Positions 1 through 8,868 of a stretch of DNA of 64,000 nt are shown here, piece after piece. Below the pieces are notes generated by a model that saw only the letters and a program-made list of their open reading frames with translations, was not told the DNA's origin and searched no databases. A program made the position numbers and the translations under genes. Position 1 is the stretch's first letter, and each line of letters starts with the position of its first letter. Origin of the DNA: Hyphomicrobium sp. (GTDB lineage Bacteria; Pseudomonadota; Alphaproteobacteria; Rhizobiales; Hyphomicrobiaceae); NCBI GenBank assembly GCA_003987725.1, contig RXJH01000004.1, positions 365,372-429,371 of the forward strand. The letters run 5' to 3'.

Positions 1-68
1 AGCCCGAAGGCTTATTGTCGCTCACTGCCCGATCTCCATTCGTCCGCAACCGAATTCCTGCGATGTGC

Positions 69-1292
69 CTAGCGGCCCGCGCCGGCCATCGTCGTGTTCC
101 TTACCGCCTCTTCGGCGATATTTGTGGCCTTGATCGTTTTTGCAATCCATCCCCCGCCAAGGACACGTCCCTCCGTCCCGGCGTCGGCATAAAACACGCA
201 CGCTTGTCCGGTCGCAATACCCTCTTCGCCGTCGGTCAGATCGACCCGGACCGCGCCGCCTTCTTCGACTGTGAGCAAGGCGGGCCGGAGCGCCTGCGAC
301 GAGCGCATGCGAACATAAAGGGAGAGACCGTCGGCTGCGACCTCGTGCAAGGGCTTTTCCCCGAGCCAATTGACGTTCCGAAGCATCAGTCCGGTGGTCC
401 TGAGCGCCGCTCGCGGACCGACGACGACTTCATTCTTCGATGCATCGAGACGGACGACGTAAAGGGGTTCGGCGGCCGGGATTTTAATGCCGCGGCGCTG
501 ACCGACCGTGTAATGCACGATGCCGTCGTGGCGGCCGAGGATGCGTCCATCGAGATGGACGATGTTGCCGGCGTCGAGCGCGTTCGGCTTCAGGCGTTCG
601 ATGACGTCGGTGTACTTCCCGGTCGGAACGAAGCAGATGTCCTGGCTGTCCGACTTGTCGGCCACGGGCAGATTGAACGAACGCGCGAGGTCGCGCACGG
701 CAGCCTTCTGCATGCCGCCGATCGGAAACCAGAGGGACGACAGCTGCTCCTTCGTGATTCCGAACAGAAAATAGCTCTGATCGCGATCGGCATCGACGGC
801 GCGCGAGAGGACGGGGCCATCCTCGGTGTCGTGCCGCTGAACGTAGTGGCCGGTCACTAGGACGTCGGCGCCCAGATCCTTGGCGGTGTCGAGCAGGTCG
901 CGAAACTTGATTTCGTTATTGCAGGTGACGCAGGGGATCGGCGTTTCGCCGGCGACGTAGCTCTCGGCGAATGACTCGATGACCTTCGTGGCAAAGCGCG
1001 TCTCGTAGTCGAGGACGTAGTGCGGGATATCGAGCGCTTCGGCGACGCGCCGAGCGTCATGGATGTCCTGGCCCGCGCAGCAGCTGCCCTTGCGGCCCGT
1101 CGCGGAGCCGTGGTCGTAAAGCTGTAGCGTGACGCCGATCACGTCGTGACCGGCGGCCTTCATGATGGCCGCGGCAACTGAGCTATCGACGCCGCCGGAC
1201 ATTGCCACGACAACGCGCTTTTTCGATGCGCCCGCCTGTTTTGGGGCGCGCACTGCGCTGCTGCCGGCAGATGATGTTTCGGTCTGGTTCAT
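69..1292 (-). CDS. mnmA: tRNA-specific 2-thiouridylase MnmA
   Basis: A 407-residue enzyme that thiolates the wobble uridine of Lys, Glu and Gln tRNAs in the cytoplasm. Visible marks are the PP-loop ATP-pyrophosphatase motif AMSGGVDSS near residue 31, the first catalytic-cysteine region TPIPCVTCN, and the second cysteine in SQDICFVP; these are the pair known to relay sulfur in the family. The N-terminal 25 residues before [11 protein letters not shown] are a low-complexity extension. ATG start and TAG stop are both present. It is followed on the other strand by sciP after about 400 bases, so it appears to be transcribed alone. Identification is secure. Confidence 0.97.
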   Translation of the reverse strand: MNQTETSSAGSSAVRAPKQAGASKKRVVVAMSGGVDSSVAAAIMKAAGHDVIGVTLQLYDHGSATGRKGSCCAGQDIHDARRVAEALDIPHYVLDYETRFATKVIESFAESYVAGETPIPCVTCNNEIKFRDLLDTAKDLGADVLVTGHYVQRHDTEDGPVLSRAVDADRDQSYFLFGITKEQLSSLWFPIGGMQKAAVRDLARSFNLPVADKSDSQDICFVPTGKYTDVIERLKPNALDAGNIVHLDGRILGRHDGIVHYTVGQRRGIKIPAAEPLYVVRLDASKNEVVVGPRAALRTTGLMLRNVNWLGEKPLHEVAADGLSLYVRMRSSQALRPALLTVEEGGAVRVDLTDGEEGIATGQACVFYADAGTEGRVLGGGWIAKTIKATNIAEEAVRNTTMAGAGR

Positions 1293-1698
1293 ACGATCGA
1301 CTGGCTCGGGCTCGTGGCAGGGGAGCGCAACAAAGCTCCTACAACAATACCCCGACGCCGCTATCCTTCAAAAGATCCAAGAAATTCAGAGAATTGCCCG
1401 TCCTCGGGCGATTGTGATCTCAGCGGGTATTGGGCCTTGTCCATCAATAATTGTCAAATCCGCCGTCTGCAAGGCGGCGTGGAGCCTCGCCACAGGGTTT
1501 TGGCCCATTTTTCGCTGAGGATAGGTCCAGACTCCACGGTGCTTCAAATCGGGACGGATCGCCTCAACACCGCCCTGTTTCGGTAAGGTAATGTGGAATT
1601 GGCACGCCCATTTATATGTTTTTCACTCAATGGGTTAGTGCTAATTTAATCGCATGCGGTTATAACTAACCCTGGTCAAAGAGTGTGTATTGAGTATC
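1293..1698. other. Intergenic region between mnmA and sciP
   Basis: About 400 bases between the divergent starts of mnmA and sciP. The half next to sciP is AT-richer and carries the CtrA-like site and a short dyad, listed separately. The half next to mnmA shows no gene, tRNA or clear hairpin. Confidence 0.6.
1635..1649 (+). promoter_or_regulatory. Candidate CtrA binding site upstream of sciP
   Basis: The sequence reads TTAG, seven bases, then TTAA, one mismatch from the CtrA consensus TTAA-N7-TTAA. It lies about 50 bases before the sciP ATG. Just after it, at 1658-1671, is the dyad GGTTA-TAAC-TAACC, which supplies further TTAACC-like half sites. In Caulobacter, sciP is a CtrA-activated gene, so the position makes sense. 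The assignment rests on motif and context only. Confidence 0.5.
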
Positions 1699-1977
1699 AT
1701 GACCGAACAGCAGATGAGAGCGCGCGGGCGCTACGTGATCGGACCTGATGGGTCGCCCCTCACGGTCGCAGACCTTCCCCCGCGGGATACGAAAAGATGG
1801 GTCATCCGCCGCAAGGCTGAGGTGGTTGCCGCTGTCCGCGGTGGTCTTCTCAGTATCGAAGAAGCTTGCGAGCGTTATACGTTGACCGTTGACGAGTTCC
1901 TGTCGTGGCAGCGTTCGATCGACAAGCATGGCCTGCCTGGCCTTCGCGCAACGCGTTTACAGGACTATCGGGACTAA
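1699..1977 (+). CDS. sciP: SciP-type CtrA inhibitor (DUF1153)
   Basis: A 92-residue DUF1153 protein. The core RYVIGPDGSPLTVADLPP, then KRWVIRRKAEVVAAVRGGLL and the helix-turn-helix-like segment ending LTVDEFLSWQ, is almost identical to what I remember of Caulobacter SciP, which binds CtrA and blocks its transcriptional activation late in the cell cycle. I chose the ATG at 1699; a TTG three codons earlier is also possible. It sits near a FliJ-like gene and ctrA, a grouping common in this order, and a CtrA-like site precedes it. This suggests a feedback loop in which CtrA drives its own inhibitor; the loop is inference. Confidence 0.9.
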   Translation: MTEQQMRARGRYVIGPDGSPLTVADLPPRDTKRWVIRRKAEVVAAVRGGLLSIEEACERYTLTVDEFLSWQRSIDKHGLPGLRATRLQDYRD

Positions 1978-2052
1978 CTTTGTCAGGCTGACTTCGTCAG
2001 GCTGATTTCGTCAGTTTCCAAGAGTCCGTAAACCGATACAGCAGAGTGCAGT

Positions 2053-2694
2053 CTAGGGTTGCTGGGCCGGCTTGGCCTGGGCAGCCTTGACTTTGGCTTT
2101 TTGCGACTTGGTCTTCTTCGCCGGTTGATCTGCGTTTGCCGTCTCGGGTGGCGCAGGTATCCAGCCTGGGACCGATGAGGTGGCTGCGCAACCGTCTGTG
2201 CCCTTCGCCCATCGCGAGATGTCGTTCGTCATTGCCGAGGCGTATGCATCCGTCATCTTCCGGTTTTCAACCGTGAGCGTGGCGGAAGCTTCACCTGTCG
2301 GTTCGATGCCGACGAGATAGGCCTTGGGTCCGCGCGGGTTGGGTTGCGTCGGATCCCGCTCATGAATGACGATTTCTGCCTTGCCCCCGCGCGAAGGTGC
2401 GTCGGCCGTTGCGTGAAAGATGTAATCTTTCTTGAGCGGGCCGCCCGTGGCGAACCAACAGCTCATCGCACCTCGAGCCAGCCGCGAATAAATCTCGGTT
2501 GCCGATCCCGTTACGCCCGGAACGACCTTGCCCGCGGATGCTTCGCCGCCGGGGAGCGCCGCGACCGTCGGCGCATTTTGCCCGGAGGGCTGTAGGTTCA
2601 GAGACTGCAATTCCGGTCCGTTGCCCGCGCAACCTGGCAACGCCGCCACGATCAGCAGCGCCGGCACCCACATTGATGGACGGCGGACAGGCAT
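2053..2694 (-). CDS. Putative lipoprotein of unknown function
   Basis: A 213-residue protein starting MPVRRPSMW, followed by a hydrophobic stretch and the lipobox-like ALPGC near residue 21, so it is probably an envelope lipoprotein. A start 29 codons upstream is open, but that extension is cysteine-rich and unlike a signal peptide, while the chosen ATG has a GGGGA-type ribosome site. The middle holds MSCWFATGGPLKKDYIF and a region on hydrophobic derivatives of a repeated T/E-rich strand pattern. The last 30 residues are rich in K, A and P. I do not recognise the family. It stands alone between sciP and the FliJ-like gene. Confidence 0.75.
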   Translation of the reverse strand: MPVRRPSMWVPALLIVAALPGCAGNGPELQSLNLQPSGQNAPTVAALPGGEASAGKVVPGVTGSATEIYSRLARGAMSCWFATGGPLKKDYIFHATADAPSRGGKAEIVIHERDPTQPNPRGPKAYLVGIEPTGEASATLTVENRKMTDAYASAMTNDISRWAKGTDGCAATSSVPGWIPAPPETANADQPAKKTKSQKAKVKAAQAKPAQQP

Positions 2695-2914
2695 TTTTCC
2701 CCGAGCGGCGGCGCAGATAGACTCATTGCTTGAACACGAATGACAGTTGCAACTCGTGCCCGCCCGGCCTGATTTGGGCAAGGGGTCACAGTCGCACCAA
2801 ACGGCGAAGCCAACAGAATTTGGAGGGGAGAAAGGCGGCGTCTTTCAGGCGGGCCGCATCACCTGGGGGAGAGGGAGGATGGGCCCTATGCAAGAGCCCA
2901 GCGACCCGAATCAA

Positions 2915-3298
2915 TCAGCGGAGGGCGGTGATGCCGAAAGGGCGGTCACGGCGGCCAGCGCGGGGATCGTCGAGGTTGGCGGCCTGCTGGGCGGCACGAG
3001 AGAATTGCTCGACGGTGTCGTCCCGTTCGCGAACGGCGGCTGCCAGCTTTTCGCGCAGCCCTTCCGTCGACTGCCTGAGGTTGTCGCGCCGCTGCGCTGC
3101 CGCCTTTGCGAATGTCGAATAGGAGAAATGCGCGCGATCGCGAATGCCCGTGCGATCTTCCTCAAGTTGAATCTGGCGTTCGAGGTCGGCGGCCATCTGA
3201 TCAAATTCGCGAATAATTCGCTCTAGATCATCAACCTTCCTAGACTTCTCTTCCACTTCCCGACGCTTCAGGCGCATGGCCATGTCACGTGACTTCAT
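2915..3298 (-). CDS. FliJ-like flagellar export chaperone
   Basis: A 127-residue, strongly charged, nearly all-helical protein that looks like one long coiled-coil pair. FliJ is the soluble coiled-coil component that works with the FliI ATPase in flagellar type III export. The pattern MKSRDMAMRLKRREVEEK, then EEDRTGIRD and AKAAAQRRDNLRQS, matches alphaproteobacterial proteins annotated as FliJ near ctrA. I chose the ATG at 3298; an in-frame TTG lies five codons upstream. No other flagellar gene is in the window, so its role is inferred from family resemblance. Confidence 0.75.
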   Translation of the reverse strand: MKSRDMAMRLKRREVEEKSRKVDDLERIIREFDQMAADLERQIQLEEDRTGIRDRAHFSYSTFAKAAAQRRDNLRQSTEGLREKLAAAVRERDDTVEQFSRAAQQAANLDDPRAGRRDRPFGITALR

Positions 3299-3981
3299 CG
3301 TCCGATACCCCAAACAAAATTCGAACTTTCCGTATCTTCGCCTTACACAAGAAGCGTGCCAACCAAGATGAGGCGTTGCTGCTACAGTAATAATGAAGAA
3401 ACGCAGTCATTTCGATGGGCCGTCGCGTTGCACCAGCGTCCGATGACCCTCAATAATTAGGTATGACATACTGCGCTTAAGTTGCGGTAAAGCAACGGGT
3501 AACTATTTCTGACGGCCCGTCTCGTTTGGGGTCAAAATTTTAGTCATGCGCCGTCTAGGGCAATCTCACGAATTCTGTTAGCTCTTGATTCGAGCCGAAT
3601 GCAGGTCAGAAGCGATCGGAGTCGGATAGCGGGGTGGGCGCCTCGAAATCGGACTTTGCGGAAGATCTTGTCGGCGATCGAGAGGGGCGCAGTTCTAATA
3701 TTTTGAAACAATAGCGGGCCATGCTTTGGCGCGAACGAGGATGCTTTGCCTCGCGACCGTCAATAGCGCGACCGGCTTCGCGGGAGCCATGTCCATCTCC
3801 AGTTGCCGCCGGGACACCGGCAAGCCACTGGATGGTGAATTAGCTAACGCGAATTAGGGTTTGTTAACCTCTCGTCGCTAACTTCCTAACGATCGCTTAG
3901 CTCGATGGTAGTGCGTTCTCTTTGAGCGAAGGACAGACATAGCGCGGACACGGATCGGATTAGGGCACCAGAGGGACGGTC
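3299..3981. other. Long regulatory region between fliJ-like gene and ctrA
   Basis: Nearly 700 bases with no convincing open frame. The last 150 bases before ctrA are rich in TTAG/TTAA/CTAAC half sites, listed separately. The remainder has no evident RNA fold or gene. A long multi-promoter leader is usual for ctrA genes. Two GANTC sequences (3587 and 3619) are possible CcrM methylation sites but are not more than chance predicts. Confidence 0.6.
3854..3869 (+). promoter_or_regulatory. Cluster of CtrA-like half sites upstream of ctrA
   Basis: TTAG, six bases, then TTAACC (3864-3869), followed by two CTAAC elements between 3880 and 3900. CtrA autoregulates its own promoters in Caulobacter through TTAA-type half sites. 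The spacing here is six rather than seven, so this is a candidate only. Confidence 0.4.
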
Positions 3982-4680
3982 ATGCGGGTTCTACTCATTG
4001 AAGACGACAGTGCCACGGCGCAAAGCATCGAGCTTATGCTGCAGTCGGAAGGTTTTAATGTTTATACGACTGACCTAGGCGAAGAAGGCGTCGATCTAGG
4101 TAAGCTTTACGACTACGATATCATTCTCCTTGATCTCAACCTTCCAGACATGAGCGGTTACGAAGTTCTGAAGACGCTTCGTGTCGCGAAGGTCGGAACG
4201 CCGATCCTGATACTTTCAGGTCTGGCAGGCATCGACGACAAGGTTCGCGGCCTTGGCTTCGGCGCCGACGACTACATGACGAAGCCCTTCCATAAGGATG
4301 AGCTCGTCGCACGTATTCAGGCGATCGTTCGTCGCTCGAAGGGACACGCACAGTCGGTCATCGAGACCGGCGATCTTCGCGTCAACCTCGACACCAAGAC
4401 GGTCGACGTCAATAATCAGCGCGTGCATCTGACCGGCAAGGAATATCAGATGCTCGAACTCCTTTCGCTTCGGAAGGGCACGACCCTGACGAAAGAGATG
4501 TTCCTTAATCATCTCTACGGCGGAATGGATGAACCTGAGCTGAAGATCATCGACGTCTTTATCTGCAAACTCAGGAAGAAGCTTCAAGCAGCAACCGGCG
4601 GCAAGCACTACATCGAAACGGTGTGGGGTCGCGGATACGTGCTGCGCGATCCGGGACATGAAGGTTCCGAAGCCGCTTAA
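3982..4680 (+). CDS. ctrA: Cell-cycle master response regulator CtrA
   Basis: A 232-residue OmpR-type response regulator. The receiver domain (about 1-115) has the acidic pair at 8-9, phospho-acceptor Asp51 in [13 protein letters not shown], and Lys in MTKPF. The winged-helix DNA-binding domain follows from about 125, with [26 protein letters not shown] and the end [10 protein letters not shown], as in CtrA. The C terminus ends in two alanines, which in Caulobacter CtrA forms the ClpXP degradation signal. A DUF1465 (RcdA-type) protein, the known adaptor for that proteolysis, is encoded at 37445. CtrA controls division, motility and replication genes in this class. Confidence 0.97.
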   Translation: MRVLLIEDDSATAQSIELMLQSEGFNVYTTDLGEEGVDLGKLYDYDIILLDLNLPDMSGYEVLKTLRVAKVGTPILILSGLAGIDDKVRGLGFGADDYMTKPFHKDELVARIQAIVRRSKGHAQSVIETGDLRVNLDTKTVDVNNQRVHLTGKEYQMLELLSLRKGTTLTKEMFLNHLYGGMDEPELKIIDVFICKLRKKLQAATGGKHYIETVWGRGYVLRDPGHEGSEAA

Positions 4681-4728
4681 GATTTCGCGTCGAGACGATC
4701 TTCTTCTCTCGCACTCTTATTCACGCGC

Positions 4729-4760
4729 ACAGGGGCCATGATGGCCCTTGTCGTGTTTTT
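4729..4760 (+). terminator. Rho-independent terminator of ctrA
   Basis: Inverted repeat 4729-4739 with 4741-4751 (core GGGCCAT/ATGGCCC, one G-U pair in RNA, tip of about five bases) followed by five Ts at 4756-4760. It is 50 bases after the ctrA stop. Confidence 0.75.
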
Positions 4761-4821
4761 GGGGCTTCCTTTTCCTGATGCAGTTTGGACGTCGAGACCG
4801 CGTGTGATCCAGGCATGCGTT

Positions 4822-4844
4822 CAGGGGCCCACGAGGGGCCCCTG
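4822..4844. terminator. Perfect 9-bp hairpin between ctrA and the outer-membrane gene
   Basis: CAGGGGCCC, loop ACGAG, GGGCCCCTG. There is no T-run on either side. It lies 48 bases past the stop of the leftward outer-membrane gene, so it may help end or protect that transcript. Confidence 0.4.
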
Positions 4845-4892
4845 TCATTCGCAACAAACTTTCGATTTAGACCGGCACCAAACCGGCGGCTG

Positions 4893-6230
4893 TCAGGGAC
4901 GCCAGTTTATAGAAAGACGGCCCGTCTGAATGTCGGGGTCGATGTGTGCTGATAGGCCAGGTGTTGCAAATAGCGGCAAGTTTTCGCTCCCGAGGTCGAT
5001 GTAGCGATATTCAGCTTTGAGCGAGAGCGAATCCCAGATTTTTGTTTCGACACCGGCGCCAATGAATGCACCTGAGATGCGCTTGGCGTCGTATATGGTC
5101 CCCCCGGTGCCGCCGATAGAAGCCGTAGTCTGTTCCAATCCCGCGTTCGCGTAGCCGCCACTGACGAACAACAGGGTATCGGGGGCGGTGAGGTATCCCA
5201 ACCTACCGCCGACCATCAGAATATTCTTAAAGCCACCCTGGCTGCCGTAAATGGGCGTGCCCGAGAAGCTGAGTTGATCTTTGTATTTGAGGTTCGACAT
5301 ATCGGCGTCGGCGAGCGCGCCAACGACGAACTTTTTGCTGAATTGATAGTCGTAGCCCACAGTTGCCGAGATGAAGCCGCCGTCATTGCTGACGGGGTTG
5401 TTCAGTGCGCTCGCTTCCCCGGGGTACGGGAACGTTTCCTCTTTCTGGGCGACGCTGTAGCCTGCGCCGAAGCCCAGGTACGGTCCGGTCCAGCTCGAGG
5501 TGATCGGCGGGATCGAGTTATCGACAACGTCCTTCTTGCCATCGCCAAAGCGGTAGCTGAGCGACATCCTGATGGTTTGGGTTTGCGGCTTCAACGTCTC
5601 GATCAACGCCGCTGACGGCACAGTGTCATTGAAAACAGCACCCTCTGACCGCATCGACGTATAGCGATACTCGGCCTTGAGGCTGAAACCGTTGCCAATC
5701 AACGTTTCGACGCCGCTTCCCAGGAAATAGCCATTGAAGCTTCCGATTCCCGCGCGCATGCGATCGCCGTCAAAATCGATGGTTACGTCACTCGGATCAG
5801 AATGGGCGTAGCCAAACGTGGAGAAAAAGAGCGTCGTTGGTGCGACGAGGTATCCGATGCGGCCGCCGACGGAGAGTTGATCTCCGAGCTTCAGGTGTCC
5901 AGTCTCGTTGAATATGAAATTGGAAAAGTTGGTATCAGCGTCGGAGAAATCGTAGTCGACGAAAACACCTACGACGAGCGGCCCGAACAAGTTGTGATCG
6001 TAACCCGCGCTAAGAGTGAGAAATCCTCCCGCACCAGCCTGGCCATTTTTCTTATAATTGAGGTTGGTCGGCCCGTCGGTGAGGAGGGTGTCGACGCGGG
6101 TGTTCGCCATTTCATACCCGCCGCCGATGCCGATATAGGGTCCTGCCCAGTCGTTGGCGGAAGCCGGTCCGGCGGCGATAACCAATGTGCTCCCCGCGAC
6201 TAGCGCTAGGCCGGTCAGTTTCTCGATCAT
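4893..6230 (-). CDS. Outer-membrane beta-barrel protein with two tandem barrel repeats
   Basis: A 445-residue secreted protein with a signal peptide cut after about residue 25 (GPASAND). It holds two homologous copies of an Omp25/Omp31-like barrel. The first starts WAGPYIGIGGGY at residue 28 and ends LSYRFGD near 230; the second starts WTGPYLGFGAGYS at 247 and ends LSINWRP at the C terminus. Shared internal blocks are VGGRIGYLVAP/VGGRLGYLTAP and SLKAEYRYTS/SLKAEYRYID. Single copies in this family form eight-stranded barrels. I chose the ATG at 6230, which has a GGGGA-type site; an in-frame GTG is 7 codons upstream. Likely a structural envelope protein. Confidence 0.85.
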   Translation of the reverse strand: MIEKLTGLALVAGSTLVIAAGPASANDWAGPYIGIGGGYEMANTRVDTLLTDGPTNLNYKKNGQAGAGGFLTLSAGYDHNLFGPLVVGVFVDYDFSDADTNFSNFIFNETGHLKLGDQLSVGGRIGYLVAPTTLFFSTFGYAHSDPSDVTIDFDGDRMRAGIGSFNGYFLGSGVETLIGNGFSLKAEYRYTSMRSEGAVFNDTVPSAALIETLKPQTQTIRMSLSYRFGDGKKDVVDNSIPPITSSWTGPYLGFGAGYSVAQKEETFPYPGEASALNNPVSNDGGFISATVGYDYQFSKKFVVGALADADMSNLKYKDQLSFSGTPIYGSQGGFKNILMVGGRLGYLTAPDTLLFVSGGYANAGLEQTTASIGGTGGTIYDAKRISGAFIGAGVETKIWDSLSLKAEYRYIDLGSENLPLFATPGLSAHIDPDIQTGRLSINWRP

Positions 6231-6421
6231 GGCATTCCCCGACAGGTGCACCTGAACACGCGCCGCGCGTGTTTTGACGATGCTGAATCAATGGGCGCAT
6301 ATGTCCCGCTCATTGATATCGTTATCTGATTCGCGGACTAAGGGAGACCTAGTGCCAACGCGCCGCTTCGCGATCAGCGGTGGATTGTTTAAAACCGGCG
6401 GAGCAATACGGAGTTAGAGCC

Positions 6422-7084
6422 ATGAGCGAATCGACCGCCAAAACTGCATCCCCGCTCAAGGCGGCAATCGTCCGCGTGACGCCTTTCGAGCAGAACTGCA
6501 CGCTGATTTGGGATGACGCGACGAAGGTTGGCGCCGTCGTCGATCCGGGTGGCGATCTCGATCGCATCGAGCAGGCGATCAAAGAAGTGGGAATGAAGGT
6601 CGAGAAGATTCTGCTGACGCACGGTCACATCGATCACGCGGGCGGCGCGGCCGATCTTCGCGACCGGCTCGGCGTCAAGATCGAGGGTCCGCATCGCAAT
6701 GATGGTGTTCTACTCGATGCGCTCGAGAAGCAGGGCGAGATGTACGGGATTTCAGGCGTTCGCAACGTGAAGCCCGACCGCTGGCTGGACGAGGGCGACA
6801 AGGTCACCGTTGCGGGTCACGAGTTCGAGATTTTTCACTGCCCGGGGCATTCGCCGGGGTCGGTCGTCTTTTTCGACCGGCGGCAGAAATTCGCGCTCGT
6901 CGGCGATGTGATCTTCCGGGGATCGATCGGACGAACCGACTTTGCTTACGGCGACCACGACGCGTTGATATCGTCGATCAAAACGAAGCTCTTTCCGCTC
7001 GGCGACGACATCGCTTTTATTTGCGGTCATGGCCCGCCGAGCCAGTTCGGTCCGGAACGGCTGACCAATCCGTTTCTGGTCTGA
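6422..7084 (+). CDS. Metallo-beta-lactamase-fold hydrolase (glyoxalase II-like, YcbL type)
   Basis: A 220-residue cytoplasmic protein. The zinc motif is LTHGHIDHAGG near residue 70; further ligands are in CPGHSPGS, LVGDVIFRGSIGR and ICGHGPPS. The order and length fit the small YcbL/glyoxalase-II-like branch rather than full glyoxalase II, because the C-terminal substrate-binding domain is absent. The start at 6422 follows a GGAG site eight bases upstream; an in-frame GTG 14 codons earlier is less likely. Substrate is unknown, probably a thioester such as S-lactoylglutathione. It stands alone. Confidence 0.88.
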   Translation: MSESTAKTASPLKAAIVRVTPFEQNCTLIWDDATKVGAVVDPGGDLDRIEQAIKEVGMKVEKILLTHGHIDHAGGAADLRDRLGVKIEGPHRNDGVLLDALEKQGEMYGISGVRNVKPDRWLDEGDKVTVAGHEFEIFHCPGHSPGSVVFFDRRQKFALVGDVIFRGSIGRTDFAYGDHDALISSIKTKLFPLGDDIAFICGHGPPSQFGPERLTNPFLV

Positions 7085-7105
7085 GATTTCCCGGGCGCCC
7101 AGCGG

Positions 7106-7483
7106 CTAGAATGAGAATTCGTACGAGCCGCCGAGGCAGCCGAAGATTCCGCATTCGCGCTGAAGGGTGCCGTAGCCGCCGTCAGAGATCGAATTGTCGT
7201 TGCTGGCGGTCAAATCGACCGTCTGCACGCGCAGGGTCTCTTCGCAGCTTCTCCTGCAAGCGGTCCAGCTGCCGCCCGGAAGCCGGACTTCCCACCCCCA
7301 TTTGGGAGCGCGCCTGACGACGCTCCTGATCGCGCCGTTGCCGAAGCGGCTATAGGCGGTGATCACTTCGCCTTGCTTGTAGTTCGAGCGAAGCCGGCCG
7401 ATGTGTGCATCGGCGGCCGGCGGGACGATAGACGTGAGAACTGCCGCGGAGACTGCGACCGCTGCCAGCATTTTTGCGCGCAT
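7106..7483 (-). CDS. Small secreted protein of unknown function
   Basis: A 125-residue protein beginning MRAKMLAAVAVSAAVL with a signal peptide ending near AADAH. The mature part contains four or more cysteines (ACRRSCEE, RECGIFGCLGG), suggesting disulfides in the periplasm. I chose the inner ATG because AGGATGAGA lies seven bases before it; another ATG four codons earlier overlaps that site. I do not recognise the family. It opens a run of small secreted genes. Confidence 0.65.
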   Translation of the reverse strand: MRAKMLAAVAVSAAVLTSIVPPAADAHIGRLRSNYKQGEVITAYSRFGNGAIRSVVRRAPKWGWEVRLPGGSWTACRRSCEETLRVQTVDLTASNDNSISDGGYGTLQRECGIFGCLGGSYEFSF

Positions 7484-7517
7484 GGAAAATCTCATCCTTT
7501 GATGTTGCGGTTTTCGG

Positions 7518-8018
7518 CTAACGCGACATCGAAATGTTGACGCCCTTGAACGACGGTCCGCTGGTCGCGACCGTTACCGAGTGCGAACCTCCGGAAATCG
7601 AGACGGACATCGAGCCGCTGATGCCGCCGCTGATCGCCAGGTTCATTCTGTTGGATGACGCACGTCCGTTCACCGTGCCGGACTGATTGTACGTGCGCTC
7701 TTCCCAATCGCCGCTCACCGTGCCGTTGGCGTTGGTGAGATTGGCTCTGAGCTCGACCTTTGCTGAGGCGTTGGCGCAGCGAATCGAAAGACCAAGATTG
7801 GTTGGTCCGCCGTTGTTCGTGTAATACCCTTTGCAGCGCAGGCTTTCGGTCTTGCCGTTATCGAAACGGGCGGTGCCCGAGCCGCTCCACGTACCGGCGA
7901 GTTCGACAAACGGATTGTCCGACGCCGCGGCAGCGGGATTGAACGACAGGGCCAGGCCAACTGCTACAACGGCGGCCCACGCCGAAATTGACGCTGCAAG
8001 TCTATGATTGCGCACCAC
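7518..8018 (-). CDS. Secreted protein of unknown function, paralogue of the divergent neighbour
   Basis: A 166-residue protein with a clear signal peptide (start RNHRLAAS, hydrophobic core, cut near AAAAS). The mature part begins FVELAGTWSGSGTARF and contains ESLRCKGYYT and VSGDWEERTYNQSGTVNGR, then a Ser/Gly-rich end. The GTG start at 8018 (a second GTG follows directly) is backed by AAGGA seven bases upstream; the frame is open further upstream but lacks signal features there. Sequence blocks match the divergent gene at 8346. Function unknown. Confidence 0.7.
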   Translation of the reverse strand: MVRNHRLAASISAWAAVVAVGLALSFNPAAAASDNPFVELAGTWSGSGTARFDNGKTESLRCKGYYTNNGGPTNLGLSIRCANASAKVELRANLTNANGTVSGDWEERTYNQSGTVNGRASSNRMNLAISGGISGSMSVSISGGSHSVTVATSGPSFKGVNISMSR

Positions 8019-8345
8019 GAATTCATCCTTCCAAACTGTGGGCCCCCGAAGCGGCGGCATTATCATCCGATGTGAGCCGATTTGCGAGCCATATGGGAAG
8101 GACAATGCTGCGCGTTCAAACGTGTTGCCGCCGAGCGACACTCGCGGGCACCCGTCCGCGCCGAGGTACGGTCGTACGATCGATATCCAGCCTGCGAGTT
8201 ACCCAAATGTAGCCTCCAAAGCGTCGCGATCGAATTTCAAACTCCCGGTATTGTTGGGTGGCGCTGAGAAGCAAGACAGCGGCATTGCCGCGGGGTGGGA
8301 CTCGGGGTGCGCCATCGTCAATCGATATGTTGAGGGAGTTCGAGC
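8019..8345. other. Divergent intergenic region between paralogous secreted-protein genes
   Basis: About 325 bases separating two diverging starts. No hairpin, repeat or gene with coding character is visible to me. Confidence 0.5.
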
Positions 8346-8849
8346 ATGGGCCGGTCGTACCGCGTTGCCACGTATGTCGTTGCTGCAGCAATTTCAAGTC
8401 TTGTCGCAACCGAAAACCGGGCGGCTGCGCCTATCGATCCGCTGGCCAGCCTCGCAGGACGCTGGGTGGGCATGGCAACGATGACGTCGATGTCGGGACC
8501 CGCGTCGAACTTCAAATGCGTTGTGACTTACGTTGCGCGGCAGGACGGCGTGCGCGGCATGCGGCAGACGCTCCGCTGCGAAGACGGTTCGAACTTCAAG
8601 CTTCACGCGGCGACCGATCTTGCCGTCGAAGGCGATAAGGTCACCGGCGCCTGGACGGACAAGATCAACGACATCGGCGGCACGGTCGCCGGCACCGTCA
8701 CGGCCGATGGTTTTGACGTGCAGCTTTCTGGCCAGTTCTTCGCAGCGCACATGGCGGTCGCTGGACAGGGCTGCGATCAGTCCGTCAAGGTTCTCCCGCA
8801 GGATGCGAGCGTGTTCCGGGAACTCGCCGCGACGCTCAAGAAGTGCTGA
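8346..8849 (+). CDS. Secreted protein of unknown function, paralogue of the divergent neighbour
   Basis: A 167-residue protein with a signal peptide (GRSYRVATYVVAAAISSL). The mature part has LASLAGRWVGMATM, NFKCVVTYVA, a cysteine in QTLRCEDGS, then KVTGAWTDKINDIGGTVAGTV and a C-terminal Cys. The blocks AG-W-G, KC---Y and (V)(S/T)G-W----(N)--GTV-G occur in the same order in the gene at 7518, so the two are probably old paralogues. ATG start has GGGAG upstream. I do not know the function; an extracytoplasmic location is likely. Confidence 0.7.
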   Translation: MGRSYRVATYVVAAAISSLVATENRAAAPIDPLASLAGRWVGMATMTSMSGPASNFKCVVTYVARQDGVRGMRQTLRCEDGSNFKLHAATDLAVEGDKVTGAWTDKINDIGGTVAGTVTADGFDVQLSGQFFAAHMAVAGQGCDQSVKVLPQDASVFRELAATLKKC

Positions 8850-8868
8850 GCCGTCGCTCTCGATATCG

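Noticed and set aside
3587-3623. GANTC (CcrM) sites upstream of ctrA
   Set aside because: Two sites in nearly 700 bases are about what chance gives, so cell-cycle methylation control cannot be claimed from them.
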